From Magnaporthiopsis rhizophila (lineage: Eukaryota; Ascomycota; Sordariomycetes; Magnaporthales; Magnaporthaceae): 64,000 nucleotides of DNA. Shown here piece after piece: positions 22,007 to 33,129 of the stretch. Position 1 is the first letter of the stretch, and the number at the start of each line of letters is the position of its first letter. The position numbers were made by a program, and so were the translations under genes. The notes under the pieces are model-generated. The model was not told the DNA's origin. It saw nothing but the letters and a program-made list of their open reading frames with translations, and made no database searches. The stretch is taken from assembly GCA_003049465.1 (NCBI GenBank), contig PYSS01000055.1, positions 179,907 through 243,906 on the forward strand, read 5' to 3'.

Positions 22007-23329
22007 GTTGCTAGCAGCCCTTGAGAGGCTGACTTGGAGGCTGCCTGGCCTGTCGATAGCCTGGTGAAACAAACCGGTGGTTGCGAAAAGCGAAAGGAAC
22101 CGGGATCATCCAACGTTCTCGATATTTGCACAGACCTTTGCGTATCAGGCAGGCGGTTGGTGCAAGCAAGGTCAACCCGGCTGGGAGCTGAATTTGGTTG
22201 GGAAAAAGGCAGGGTTGGCGTGGTAGGCGTGTCCCTGTGCTTTTCAATGGTCTCGACCCCTCATCTGCTTACCTACCTTGTATTCCCTTCGGCTGAAAAC
22301 GTGTGCATGCATGAGCTGGAGGGGAATTGGCGAAGCGAGCTCTGCCGCTAGATAAAACTGTCGGTACCTACAAGTACCTACCCAACCTGGGCAAGGCAAT
22401 GGTGCCGACAGTGACGTGTGCGGGGGTGGCTTCAAGCTGAAACCCTGAAATTCTCCCAGCATTTCCAAGCGATCCAATCAATAGCCTAATGGAGTCTCAG
22501 GGTCCCTGCAGCCCGCATGATGGGGAGGGAAGCGGCAGGCGGGAAATGGAGGGACGAGACTGGGCCTCTTCACTCCGTTGCCACACCTCCATGATTTACC
22601 GGGACGAGTCCAGGTTACCTAGCTTATGTGCTTCGCGCGCAAAGCTTTTTTTCATCACACTGTCACATGCCGTATCATTGCATTCATTGCAGGCACGACG
22701 GGCATAACGGTTTCAGTCGACTCAAAGGAATATAAATAGCTCCCCAGACTGAGGTCCGTGTGGCACGCATGAGCAGGAGGATAAGCCAGATGTATTAGGT
22801 AGCCGGGGAACCGGTAGTGCATAGGGTGTATGTGCATATGCTCGCCGACAAAGCAGTTCCAAATGCTTGTACTGATCCGTCGCCATTTCTTCACCCACAC
22901 ATTATCCTGGGTATATCGCAGAGACGTTTGCTAATAACAGCAAAAACGAGTAAGAGGTAAGAAAGAGGATAATGAAGAGCGGATGGGTATATGGGGAATG
23001 GCATAAGGGATGGACGCAAATGAATCCTTCAAAGCAGACGTCGCCTTCTCTATATATATGCGTTCCAAAGCGCCGCGCCAATCTTGACTAGGAAAGTGAG
23101 AAGGACAGCGAAGAATTTGCCTCTATAAGTACGCCGTGACCTTGTCTGTCAAGGCAGGGCTAGGGCTCTTAGTATAGATGATGGTAGACCGGACGATGCT
23201 GGATCGGGCGAAGGCTCGGCCAGCTCATGCCGTAGTCTGCGGCTACGACTCGAGGCGCATTTTCCATAGCGTATATTAGCGCCCTCAATGAAACCGATGC
23301 GTTAAATTGAGTCGATTGACTGCGGAGTT
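22007..23329. other. Intergenic region between the DUF7721-like gene and wc-2
   Basis: No gene seen on either strand. It includes the promoter of the minus-strand gene starting at 22006 and the 3' flank of wc-2. GTACCTAC-type motifs occur at about 22363-22382. Confidence 0.6.
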
Positions 23330-25092
23330 TCACTGCTCTGCCACGGGTATAGATGTAGCTGGTCCTGTTCCATTACGGGCGTTTTTCTTCTTCTCCTTTT
23401 TGGCCCAGCGGAGACCGCAGGCGTTGCAGAGAGTCTTGGGTCCGCTGGGACCCTTGCGCCATTCTGGTGAGTCGAGTGTGCCTACGTCACAAGGGTTAGC
23501 TACCATACTGGGCTGGTAGGATGAGAAGGATGAGAACAGAGAGAGGTGACATACCACAGTCGGTGCACACATACTCCTCGACTACCTTGAGCTTTTTCTT
23601 CTTGTCCGCACTAGCCCTGGGGTCCCGGTCGAGTGAAATTGCGATGCCGGCGTCACCCTTGGTGAGGATGGGGCTGTTGTGGCCGGGAGTCGCCCCGTGG
23701 CTCCTCTCGCCGTCCTGATACCGCAACCCCGTGAGCATCTCGATAGTGTCGGCGTGGGATATTCCCTCGTAGCGCGCCATCTTATCCTTGATGGAATCTT
23801 GCCGGACGCTACCCTCTAGATTCTCGCGCGTGAGCTTCCCGTCTCGAGCGGCGACGGCGGCGGCGCCCGAGAGTGGGATGCCCTCGTTGTGGTGTGCGTG
23901 TGGGTGGCTGGGACGCCTGGGCGTCGCCGAAGCCGAGGCGGTTAAGGTGGTATCTTCAGACATGATATCGGAGCGTCCCTCCAAACTTGCCGGCCACTGG
24001 CGCTGCGAGTCCTCGCCTCCATCTTCGTATTCCTCCTTCCGCAGCTCCTGTATACGGCGCCGCAACCTCTCGTTCTCAATCTTGTGTTCAAGGAACGAGT
24101 CGAGCAGAATCGCATTTTTGGTCGGGTAGGGGCGCGATATGAGGAAGACAGCCTGGCAAAAATGCGACTTGTTATGTGGGTTGGGGGCGTATTTTGCTGG
24201 GGAAATGTGGCCATGGCCAACCGACTCAAAGATGCGATACGTGCCGTCCTTCTTGCGCATGCGATAGCAGAAGCGCATGATGTTCCCCGTAGCTATGGAC
24301 TCGTTCAGTTCCGAGACGAAGACGCCAACGTCGTCTGGGTGGATCAGGTCGCGCAGGAATACGTCCACTACGTCTTCCTTTGCGAAGCCCGTCAGCGCCG
24401 TGAGGCTGTGGGACACATACCTGATCCGCCCGTTTTCGTCTAATATTTGCTGCAGGTCCGCCATCTCTTCCACCGTCCGCGCCGCCCAGTCCCGCTTTTT
24501 GGTGTAGTCTGTCAGGGTGCTGCCTCCTCCTCCGCTACTGGCACCAATGCCAGCAGGGCCTGGCGGTGGTTGCTGCTGTGGCTGTGTTTGTGACGGGGTG
24601 GCAAAACCACTCTTGGCTGGTGGGTGCTGCGATGCCGAGGCGGCCGACAGTGTTTGCGTGGCTGCAATACCGTCTATGGAGCCGGGTTGCAACAGTTGAT
24701 CGGCGTCTGCGGGGCCGCTAGAGGCTCCGAGGACGGCCTGACGCGGGTCGAGCGCGGCGGGGGCGGAGACGACGGAAGCGGGGGCGGGCGTTGTGGCGAC
24801 AAGGGCCGGGACTAGAGGGCGTTGGAAGGTTTGCGCCGACAGGAGCGCGTTCGCGTCATCGTCGAGCGACATCTGAACGCTGGGGTCAAATGCGGGGTTG
24901 AAGCCGAGTAGTGACATCATGGCGTCGTCCTGTCATAAAGAAGGTATTAACTCTGAGGGCTTCCCGGATCTGTTGCTACATGTGGCGCTGGGTGGGATAG
25001 CTTACCTGCTGGTTGGGCGGTTGACCGCTTTGCATGGGATCGCCGAAGCCATAGAGGCCGGCCTGTGGTTGCGGGGTCTGGTGGTGAGACAT
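23330..25092 (-). CDS. wc-2: White collar 2 (PAS + GATA zinc-finger light regulator)
   Basis: Minus-strand exons 25092-25006, 24929-23555 and 23481-23330; 537 aa, phases close. A Gln/Pro/Ala-rich N-terminus is followed by a PAS domain (about residues 183-304; LQQILDENGRIRYVS, LIHPDDVGVF, MRKKDGTYRIFESVGHG). A Leu/Arg/Glu-rich helix comes next (about 308-333), then a GATA finger split by the last intron: C-X2-C-X18-C-X2-C beginning at about C484 (CTDCG...CNACGLRW). WC-2 pairs with the LOV photoreceptor WC-1 to form the White Collar Complex, which drives blue-light-induced genes and the circadian gene frq in Neurospora. The flavin-binding LOV signature of WC-1 is absent, which separates this from wc-1. 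It is divergent from rad50. Confidence 0.94.
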
Positions 25093-26709
25093 GGTGGCCC
25101 GGGACGTGTCCGGATCTGTGAGATGACTCGGTCGCGACGATTGTCGGCTTGGCGGATTGGAAAGAGCTGGTTTGTACACGTAAGGGAGGGCAGACAGACT
25201 CGCACGGTCTAGAAACCGCGATAGGGCCTGGGCAGGGGCTAGAAGCTGGACCAGCGGTGGACCGGTCCAGAAGAGTCGGCAAAGTCCAAGGATAGAAAGC
25301 AAGGAAAAGGGAAAGGGCGGCGATTGAAAACAGGTTTATGATCGCTGGGACCAGGTAGCAATGGCGCTTTACATGACCAATGAGGGAGGCGGTGGATAGC
25401 CTCGAAGCCGACAGCCCGGTCGGTTGCACAGCCAAGGCACAGGCATCAACTATCGATTACCGAAAGAGAGAATGCGACAGACGAGGTGGAGGGGCTGCTG
25501 TTGTGTAACCCAGGAGAATCCCGTGTGCCAGGGTCTTGTCGGAAGGGCGAGACGTCGATGTTTTGACTGGCTAGTGCCACTCTCTTCAAGGCGTGTCTCT
25601 AGGAACCAAGACGCAGGAAAGAATTGGGAAGTTAAAGTAATAAAAGATGCCAGGCCAGATGGAATGCCGTTTCCATGGCCGATAGGTTTGTGCTGATCTT
25701 GAGCCAGAATTTGGATTGGCTCGCGCTTGGTGTGGTGGCAGACACCGTCAGGGAGCATCCCCCGCCCCGAAAAACAGCAGCGCCGTCCTATCCTGTGCGA
25801 TGACGACAGATTTTGGAGATTCGAAATTGCATTGCTGAGGAAGGCAACGAGCCGGCTGGCACTACTGCACCCAATGGAGGCACCGCGGCAAGGCTTCAGC
25901 TTGGATTCAAGGCAGACGCAACATAGTTTTTGCCAAGTGCCCGATCTAGCGTGACGCGGATCAAGTTCCCCGGCCCTCTTCTGGAATGGCCGGGACCTCT
26001 AGTTATAACACCCAAATTCTAGTTGGTCCCCGAAGCTTCTACATATACATTCCTGCTGGTAAGAAACTACTAGAGGATGTAGGAAACAGGGAAGCGTTTT
26101 TTTCTTTCTCTCTCGAATTTCAATTGGGCATCAAACCTCCTCCGCCATGCCTTCGGGGTTTGATTTAGGTTTGCAGCGTCGGTAGGTTTGAACGGGGAGC
26201 TCCCGCGATAAGCGGGCGGGAATGCCACTGCCCCGCCCTGCATACAGTGAGCCTGAGTTTCTTACAAGGCAGCGGACTCGACCTGGATGACGCATGTACT
26301 TGGTATCAAACATGAGAGCGGAGACGGGGCCTGACTCGGAAAACGGACGAGCTGGCGGGCGGCGGCAGCTAGTCGTCATCCATCAATCGATACGTTGGGC
26401 GCGGGATGAGCCTCATGAATCGAAACCACGCGCCGTGAATCCCCTGAATCGCATTTTCAAACGACCGCCAAGCGCGGGAAATGCCTCCAGAAACTTCTGG
26501 CAGGGGAGGCGGGAGGCATGCGCAAGCTGCGGGGCGACAGGCAGCGACGGACCCACTTCACCAAAGTCCCGTGAGTGCGTGTCGTTCAGCGATCCGCAAA
26601 CGCGTCCGCCTTGGATCCCCTCGCGTCTTCCTCCCACATCCTGCATCCCACATCTCACACCCCGCACCCCAGCTTCGGGCGTCACGTCATCGTCCCGCCT
26701 TTCGCCGCC
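25093..26709. other. Divergent promoter region between wc-2 and rad50
   Basis: About 1.6 kb with no gene seen. It must contain both promoters. No specific operator could be assigned with confidence. Confidence 0.6.
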
Positions 26710-29700
26710 ATGTCGAGGATCGATCAGCTCAACATCCGGGGCATCCGCTCCTTTGGGGTCGGCAGCGCCGAGAACGTCAAGTTCCACACCCCGCTCACCC
26801 TCATTGTCGGCGAGAACGGCTGCGGAAAGACAACCATAATCGAGTGTCTGAAATATGCCACTACCGGCGAGCAGCCGCCCAACAGCAAGGGCGGCGCCTT
26901 CATTCACGACCCCAAGATCGACGGCGAGTCCCAGACCAAGGCACAGGTCAAGCTTCAGTTCTTTTCTACCATCGGCGAAAAGCTGGTCGTCACCCGGAGC
27001 ATGTCCCTCACCTGGGCCAAGAAGAAGGCCACGGCAAAAACTCTCGACGGCACCCTGAAGATCTACAACGGGCCCGATACCGTGTCTCTCTCCAAGAAGA
27101 ATGCCGACCTCGACAGGATGATTCCGGACAAGATGGGCGTGCCCGCCGCCATCCTCGAGTCTGTCATCTTCTGCCACCAAGAAGACTCGCTGTGGCCGCT
27201 GAGCGAGCCGTCTGTGCTGAAGAAGAAGTTTGACGAGCTCTTCGAGGCAGTAAAGTACACCAAAGCCATTGACGCTCTCAAGGTCCTTCGCAAGAAGCAC
27301 GGTGACGACCTGCGTCTGTACAAGACGAACGAGGTGGATGCGAAGCGGTACAAGGAGAAGGGCGAGAGCCTAGAGAAGGAAATCCGCAAGCTGAGGGTCG
27401 AGCTCCAAGATCTCAACGCCCAGTATGACGCCACAATCAAGGAGATGAAGGCAGTCGGAAAGCAGGAGAAGGCGAAGCGAGAGGAGGCTCAGAGCTTCCT
27501 GGGGGTTGTGAATGACCTCAAGAACAAGGTCGACCTGTACCAGACCCGAAAGCAGATCGCTGAGGAACTACAAGAGTCCATCGACCGCATGACGGAGCCC
27601 GACGAGGTGCTCGAGGCCATGCTGTCCGAGTATAATGACAGGGTCCAACAGATGGAGCAGGAACGCGATGACATGACTGCGCAATATAACAACCTTCACG
27701 AGGAGATCGTTGCGTCACGAAAGACTTTGTCGGAGAAGCATACCGAGCGAGGAAAGCACGCCTCGGATCAGGAGCACCACGAGCGGCAGCTGACAACCAG
27801 GCTTAACATGATCCATGAGGCGGCCCAGTATCACGAGATTCGTGGCTATGATGGGGATTTGACAGATGCCAAAGTCCAAGGCTTCGAGGCGCGCATCCAG
27901 AAGATCCTGGATGACAAGAAGCGGGAGGTCGCGGAGCTGAACCAGGCTCAGGAGAGGTTGAAGAACCGGCACGATAGTCAGATATCTGAGCTCGTAGCGC
28001 GCAGGGAGTACCTAGCCACCAACCGAGCCGATACCCTCAAGCGCATGAAGGAGCTCGGTGAGCGGTCGGCGAGGCTCCAGCGTGATGCAAACGACCTGGA
28101 CATCGACGAGGGCGCCCGAGCAGTCCTCGAGGCGCAATCGACACAACTGGAGGAGAGGCTCCGGGGCGAGCAGGAAGGCTTTAAAGAAGCCGACCTTGAT
28201 CGCCAGATCAACAATGAGACCGATCAACTCAACCAGCTGGAAAATCAGGCGGCGAGGCTGAACAGCGAGCTAGTGCAGTGCAGCCACCTCGCGTCGGAGC
28301 GTGCCCAGCTGGACCTGAGGAAGAAGGAGGCCAAGGACCAGAGCCTTTACCTCCGCTCAGTTACGGAAACATGGGAGGAGAAGCTCTCTAGCCTCATCGG
28401 AGCGCCGTTGGATCCCACCACGATCGGCGCTAGCTATCAAGACGTCCTTGATCAACGCCACTCAGATGTCGCCGCCAAGAGGAAGCTAGTCGACAGCACA
28501 CACCAGGAGCAAAAGCAGTTTGACATGAAGCTCTCGGTGGCTCGCGACGAAGAGCGCACGGTATCCAAGGAGCTGGAAGGATGTGAGGCGGTTGTCCGAA
28601 AGGCCCTAGCCCAAGTCAAAAAGGAAGATGAGTCGGAGGTGCAGATTGAGAGCTTCCTCGCCACCCTCACCGCCACAGAGGAGGATCTGAGCACCACCGA
28701 AACGGACATTGCCCTTTTCGACGCCCTCCTCAAGTACTACGGCACTGCGGATAAGAAGCTGAACGATGACAACAAGTGCTCGCTCTGTGAACGCACATTC
28801 GGCGAACGGGACGGACTCGCCAAGTCCAAGCTGATGAGGAAGATTGCCAAGAACCTGGATCCTGCCGAGAAGAATATTCTGAAGGAAGAGAGGGCCGTCC
28901 TGTCCAAGAATGTTGCTATTCTGAAAAATGCGCGAAAGTCGTACGAGGCCTATCAGAGAGCCCAAGAGAAGCTCCCTAGCTGTCAGGAGAATATTAAAAG
29001 CTTGGAGTCTCGAAAGGACGCAGTCGTCAAGGACCTGGAAGCCCATGACGCCGCCCTGCGAGACGCCGAGGAGAAGTTGCGGGAAGCGGAATCCATGGGC
29101 AAGGCAGTCAGGAGTATCACGGACGCCCAAGCACGGATCCGTGAGACCGAGAAGGAGATTGAGCGGCTCTCGTCGCAGCAGAGCTCCATCAGCGCGGTGC
29201 GAAGTGCACAAGAAATCCAGGACGACCTTGTCGACTGTTCCGAGCGGACGCGTGCTCTGAATAACAAGATCTCTAAGCTGAGCGCTGATCGGCAGCGGCG
29301 CAAGGACATGGTGTCGCAGCTCGAGCTCGACAGGAGCGGACTCCAGCGCAAGATGTCAGAGTTCGACCAGAAGCTCGTCCGTAAGCGCGATCTTGTGGCA
29401 CAAATGGAGACGCTCAAGGAAGACCGGACTGCGCTGGCGGAGAAGAAGGAGGAGGACGGGCGGGAGCTTGAGCAGCTCGAGCCGAAGATTGCCAAAGCCA
29501 AGACGCTGCGCGAGCAGGAGGTGTCGGACGGTTTTGCCAAAATCCAGGCCGCCGAGGCGCAGAGGTCGTCGGTCGCCAGCACAGCAGATAAGCTCAAATC
29601 GGTCACGGTCGAGATCGAGGACTATGTGGAGCGCGGGGGGCCGGCCCTTCTCGCAGCAAGCGAGCGGTCGATCAAGAACCTGGAGCAGGCCATGGAGCGG

Positions 29701-30663
29701 ACAGAGAAGGAGGTCAACACGTTGACGTCCAAGATTAACAGGCTGCGCCAGGAGCTGTCGGACAGCGGGCGCAAAGAGAAAAACATCAAGGACAACCTCA
29801 GCTTCAACAAGACGCAACGGGCTCTAGAGACGCTGCAGCGCGAGATCGGGCAGCTGGAGCGGCGCAACGCGGAGGAGGACTGGAGCCGGATCGACGCCGA
29901 GGCCAACGCGTTCAAGCACAAGCACGACATGCTGTCGGGGAAGTCGCACGGGCTCATGGGCACCATCACGACCAAGGAGGAGGTGCTGCTGAGCAACGAG
30001 GAGATGTACGAGCAGGACTACAAGGACGCGCGCACGAGGTACCGCGAGGCGCACATCAAGGTGGAGACGACCAAGGCGGCCATCGAGGACATGGCCAGCT
30101 ACGTGGCGGCGCTGGAGCAGGCCATCCTATCGTTCCACAGCCTCAAGATGGAGGAGGTGAACCGGATCGCGGGCGAGCTGTGGCGGGCGACGTACCAGGG
30201 CACCGACATCGACACCATCTCCATCAAGTCCGAGGCCGAGGGCTCGGGCACCACGACGGGCACCATGAGGCGCAGCTACAACTACCGGCTTTGCATGGTC
30301 AAGGGCGACCTCGAGATGGACATGCGCGGTCGCTGCTCGGCGGGGCAAAAGGTGCTGGCCAGCATCATCATCCGGCTCGCCCTGGCCGAGTCGTTCGGCG
30401 TCAGCTGCGGCCTCGTCGCCCTCGACGAGCCGACGACGAACCTGGACGAGGCCAACATCCGCAGCCTCGCCGTGTCGCTGCACAGCATCATCCAGGCCCG
30501 CCAGGCCCAGGCCAACTTCCAGCTCATCATCATCACGCACGACGAGGCCTTCCTGCGCGCCATGCAGGTCTCAGACTTTTGCGACACCTTTTACCGCGTG
30601 CGTCGAGACGAGATGCAGCGCAGCAGGATCGTTACGGAGAATGTATCCATGTTGATGACGTAA
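26710..30663 (+). CDS. rad50: DNA repair protein Rad50 (Mre11 complex ATPase)
   Basis: A single exon of 1317 aa, a typical Rad50 length. Walker A GENGCGKTT begins at G34; a long coiled coil runs from about 190 to 1115. The zinc hook CSLC is at C690-C693, near the middle. The ABC signature region starts at about C1209 (CSAGQKVLAS), and Walker B LDEPTTNLD follows at 1238-1246, then the His-switch LIIITHDEAF. Rad50 is an SMC-like ATPase that tethers DNA ends with Mre11 and Nbs1/Xrs2 in double-strand break repair, telomere maintenance and checkpoint signalling. The ATG at 26710 gives MSRIDQLNIRGIRSFG, the conserved start. All key residues are present. It is convergent with the PP4R2 gene, 468 bp between stops. 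Confidence 0.97.
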   Translation: MSRIDQLNIRGIRSFGVGSAENVKFHTPLTLIVGENGCGKTTIIECLKYATTGEQPPNSKGGAFIHDPKIDGESQTKAQVKLQFFSTIGEKLVVTRSMSLTWAKKKATAKTLDGTLKIYNGPDTVSLSKKNADLDRMIPDKMGVPAAILESVIFCHQEDSLWPLSEPSVLKKKFDELFEAVKYTKAIDALKVLRKKHGDDLRLYKTNEVDAKRYKEKGESLEKEIRKLRVELQDLNAQYDATIKEMKAVGKQEKAKREEAQSFLGVVNDLKNKVDLYQTRKQIAEELQESIDRMTEPDEVLEAMLSEYNDRVQQMEQERDDMTAQYNNLHEEIVASRKTLSEKHTERGKHASDQEHHERQLTTRLNMIHEAAQYHEIRGYDGDLTDAKVQGFEARIQKILDDKKREVAELNQAQERLKNRHDSQISELVARREYLATNRADTLKRMKELGERSARLQRDANDLDIDEGARAVLEAQSTQLEERLRGEQEGFKEADLDRQINNETDQLNQLENQAARLNSELVQCSHLASERAQLDLRKKEAKDQSLYLRSVTETWEEKLSSLIGAPLDPTTIGASYQDVLDQRHSDVAAKRKLVDSTHQEQKQFDMKLSVARDEERTVSKELEGCEAVVRKALAQVKKEDESEVQIESFLATLTATEEDLSTTETDIALFDALLKYYGTADKKLNDDNKCSLCERTFGERDGLAKSKLMRKIAKNLDPAEKNILKEERAVLSKNVAILKNARKSYEAYQRAQEKLPSCQENIKSLESRKDAVVKDLEAHDAALRDAEEKLREAESMGKAVRSITDAQARIRETEKEIERLSSQQSSISAVRSAQEIQDDLVDCSERTRALNNKISKLSADRQRRKDMVSQLELDRSGLQRKMSEFDQKLVRKRDLVAQMETLKEDRTALAEKKEEDGRELEQLEPKIAKAKTLREQEVSDGFAKIQAAEAQRSSVASTADKLKSVTVEIEDYVERGGPALLAASERSIKNLEQAMERTEKEVNTLTSKINRLRQELSDSGRKEKNIKDNLSFNKTQRALETLQREIGQLERRNAEEDWSRIDAEANAFKHKHDMLSGKSHGLMGTITTKEEVLLSNEEMYEQDYKDARTRYREAHIKVETTKAAIEDMASYVAALEQAILSFHSLKMEEVNRIAGELWRATYQGTDIDTISIKSEAEGSGTTTGTMRRSYNYRLCMVKGDLEMDMRGRCSAGQKVLASIIIRLALAESFGVSCGLVALDEPTTNLDEANIRSLAVSLHSIIQARQAQANFQLIIITHDEAFLRAMQVSDFCDTFYRVRRDEMQRSRIVTENVSMLMT

Positions 30664-31131
30664 ATGGGTGTCTTGGAGAGCGTGCTCTGCTCCGTATAGA
30701 AGAGAATGACGGGATGTCACGAGACATGGAGTTGCCCGGTTGGTTGGTGTTATTTGGCATTTTGTCCTGGAGCTGCTTTCTTTTACTTTTTTTTTTTTTT
30801 TTTGCCATTTCCCATCTCATATACTTGGAGCACATAGGTAGGGTTGTGAACCTCGTTGGCCAAGTGACCCGGCCAATGTATAATCTACTCGTAACGGATG
30901 ACGAGAACCTGCCTACGTCGTAGAATGAAATCTACAGGGCCCTGTCTAGGTACCTATTGGGTTTCGAAGCAACAGACCGCCAGGGAACGAGAGAGCAATC
31001 AATCAATCAATGCCCAAAACCGATGCGTGCACGCTCAACAACCGGCTCCCCATACGCTTCTGCCAAGGGCCAAGTCAATCCATTACGCCCGCCCGACACG
31101 CTCACTCTCTCGATATCATATCGACGACTAG
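30664..31131. other. Convergent 3' region between rad50 and PP4R2
   Basis: No gene seen. It has a T run (about 30787-30803), the palindrome TAGGTACCTA at 30947-30956 and a short AATC tandem repeat (about 30997-31011). Confidence 0.65.
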
Positions 31132-33129
31132 CTAAGCACTTGGCTGCGCCTCGTCCGCAATCAAAATATCACCGTCCGAGTCGACTGTGGAGTTGCCCTC
31201 CTTCGCTGCTGCCGCGTCCGAGTCGGCCATAGCATCACCCTCCGCCGCCGCGTCCCGATCTCCCTTAATCTTCTTGGCCGGAGGCTCCCCTTGGTCTCTA
31301 CCCGCCACCGGGCCGTCAGCCTCCCGCTTGGGCGTGGGCGCGCCCTCGGTCACCGAGTCTGCGTCGTCCGAGGCGGGCGTTGCGGCGGCGGCGGCAGCGG
31401 CACCGTCCGGGGGTCGGCCAACGGCGGCCTCGACGTCGAGGCCGACCAGCTCGACCGTGCGCGCAGGCTGGCCCGGCGCGGGGATGTTAGTGCCCGCCGC
31501 CTGCGGTCCTGTGTCTGCAAAGCCGATCTCCTCGGGCCCCCGCAGGTGCGGCGTCGCCTCGTCGTCGTCCTCCGCCTTCGCCTCGGCAGCGGCTTCGCGG
31601 TCTTTGAGTTCGTCCATAATCACGTCGTCCATGTCGTCACCGCCAGACGCCGCGTTCGCCGCCCTCCGCTCTACCTGGCTCGCAGGCACGACGCCGTGGC
31701 GCTGCTCCTCCCTTATCAGCTCACCCTGTGTCAACCCCTGGCTCTCGCCACTGATGGAGGACAGCGACGACGCAGACGCACTGGCGCGGGCCATTGCCGC
31801 CGCCATGGCGGCGCCGGCACCGTGGTGAGAGAATGTGCCGTTGACCGAGACGGAGACGGTCTCGATGTGACCCACGCCGTTGGGACCCTCTATGGTCTCC
31901 GTCGACTCGGTGCTGAGGCGTTGCTGCTGGCGTGGTCGACCTGATCCGCGATGTTGGGCATCGTGTGACTGGTGGGTCCCAGCACTGCCGCCGCCGCCGC
32001 TGGAGTCGCCGAGACCGTCGTCGCTGCTCCCGCCATCCATCATGTCTGGCTCCGGGCTCAGGGCCGCGTCCGCGCCATCTACGCTCTCGGCGCGTCGGGT
32101 AAGCCAAGGGATGGGGGTCAGGAGGGCACCGCCCACCAGAGCCTCGTCGGAGCCCGGGTGAGTCGAGTTGGCCGGTGACGGTGAGACCGGGGAAGCGGCA
32201 GCGGCGGCGGCGGCCGACGAGGACGAGGGTGAGGACGACGTGGGGCGACGGGCGCCACGGAGGACACCGTTGGCCAGGGCGGCCATGGCGGCGGGGTCGA
32301 GGGCGGCGGGCGGTATAGGGAATACGTGGGCGCCCGAGGCAACCTGGACGACGCGATCGACAGCATGCAGGTAGGACGGCAGCGACCGGTAGTGCTGGCG
32401 CGGGCGCAGCACCAGCTCGGCCAGGCGCTGGATGGTGTGGGGTGGGTGCGAGGGGAAGTTCCTGCGTAATGTCGACGTGATCTCGATCAGCTGCGCCGCG
32501 ATCTGGGGTGGCAGCGCCGACCGCTGCTGCGACGGCGAGCCACCGCACGCCTCTGGAGCTAAGGATGGCGGCTGAGGTGGTGGTGTCGTGGCGCCGGGGT
32601 CGGCTGGTTGGACGGCGACGGCCGGGGCCTGGACTGTTGCTGCCGGGTTCGCGTTCTCCTTGTTCGTCTCCTGCGAGGAGCCCGGCGAAGCGTCGGCCTC
32701 CATTTCGGCATCCTTGTCTTCCGTAGACAGCTCCGGGGGGCCTATGGGATCTGATGAGGGGAGCGGGTCCGTGAAACGCGGCATTGGCAGCGGCACGAGC
32801 TTCGCCGGGGCGGGGAGGATCGGGATGGGGAAGTCATTGTGAGCAATCTGCGGGACGACGGAGCCGTTAGTCTGGGTCGCCCTCTTGAGATCTTTGGTCG
32901 CCGGGTCCCGTACCTTTTCGATGCGGGCGATGATGTCGCAGAGGAGCAATGGCCAGGACGCGCTGTGGGCGAGGCGATGATGTCAATGGTCAGCACCAGG
33001 GCGACGCGCGACGGGCTGGAATGGAAGGCGAATTTGAACTTGCGCGGCAGGGGTGCGGTCCACTTACTAGTCCATGGAATCGCCCAAGGCGAGCTTGCGC
33101 AGGGTCTCGTCGTCCGAGTCGAGATCCAT
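31132..33129 (-). CDS. Serine/threonine protein phosphatase 4 regulatory subunit 2 (PP4R2/Psy4-like)
   Basis: Minus-strand exons 33129-33068, 32962-32914 and 32847-31132; 608 aa. The first two exons give MDLDSDDETLRKLALGDSMD then YASWPLLLCDIIARIEK, a helical N-terminus. The region around residues 150-210 (HTIQRLAELVLRPRQHYRSL) matches the conserved core of PP4R2, including the P-x-T-I-Q-R-L-x-E-L pattern. The remainder is disordered, rich in Ala, Ser, Asp and Glu, with basic KK-x-K patches near the end that could be nuclear signals. PP4 with R2 and R3 dephosphorylates gamma-H2A and checkpoint proteins after DNA damage. Intron 2 is 66 nt (32848-32913), stopless and a multiple of three. It was called because it has GTACGG, an ACTAAC branch site and CCGCAG. 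If retained, the protein gains 22 residues. Confidence 0.82.

Noticed and set aside
23330..25092. Possibility that the PAS/GATA gene is wc-1
   Set aside because: The LOV flavin-binding signature and the additional PAS domains of WC-1 are absent; length and single PAS plus GATA layout fit WC-2.
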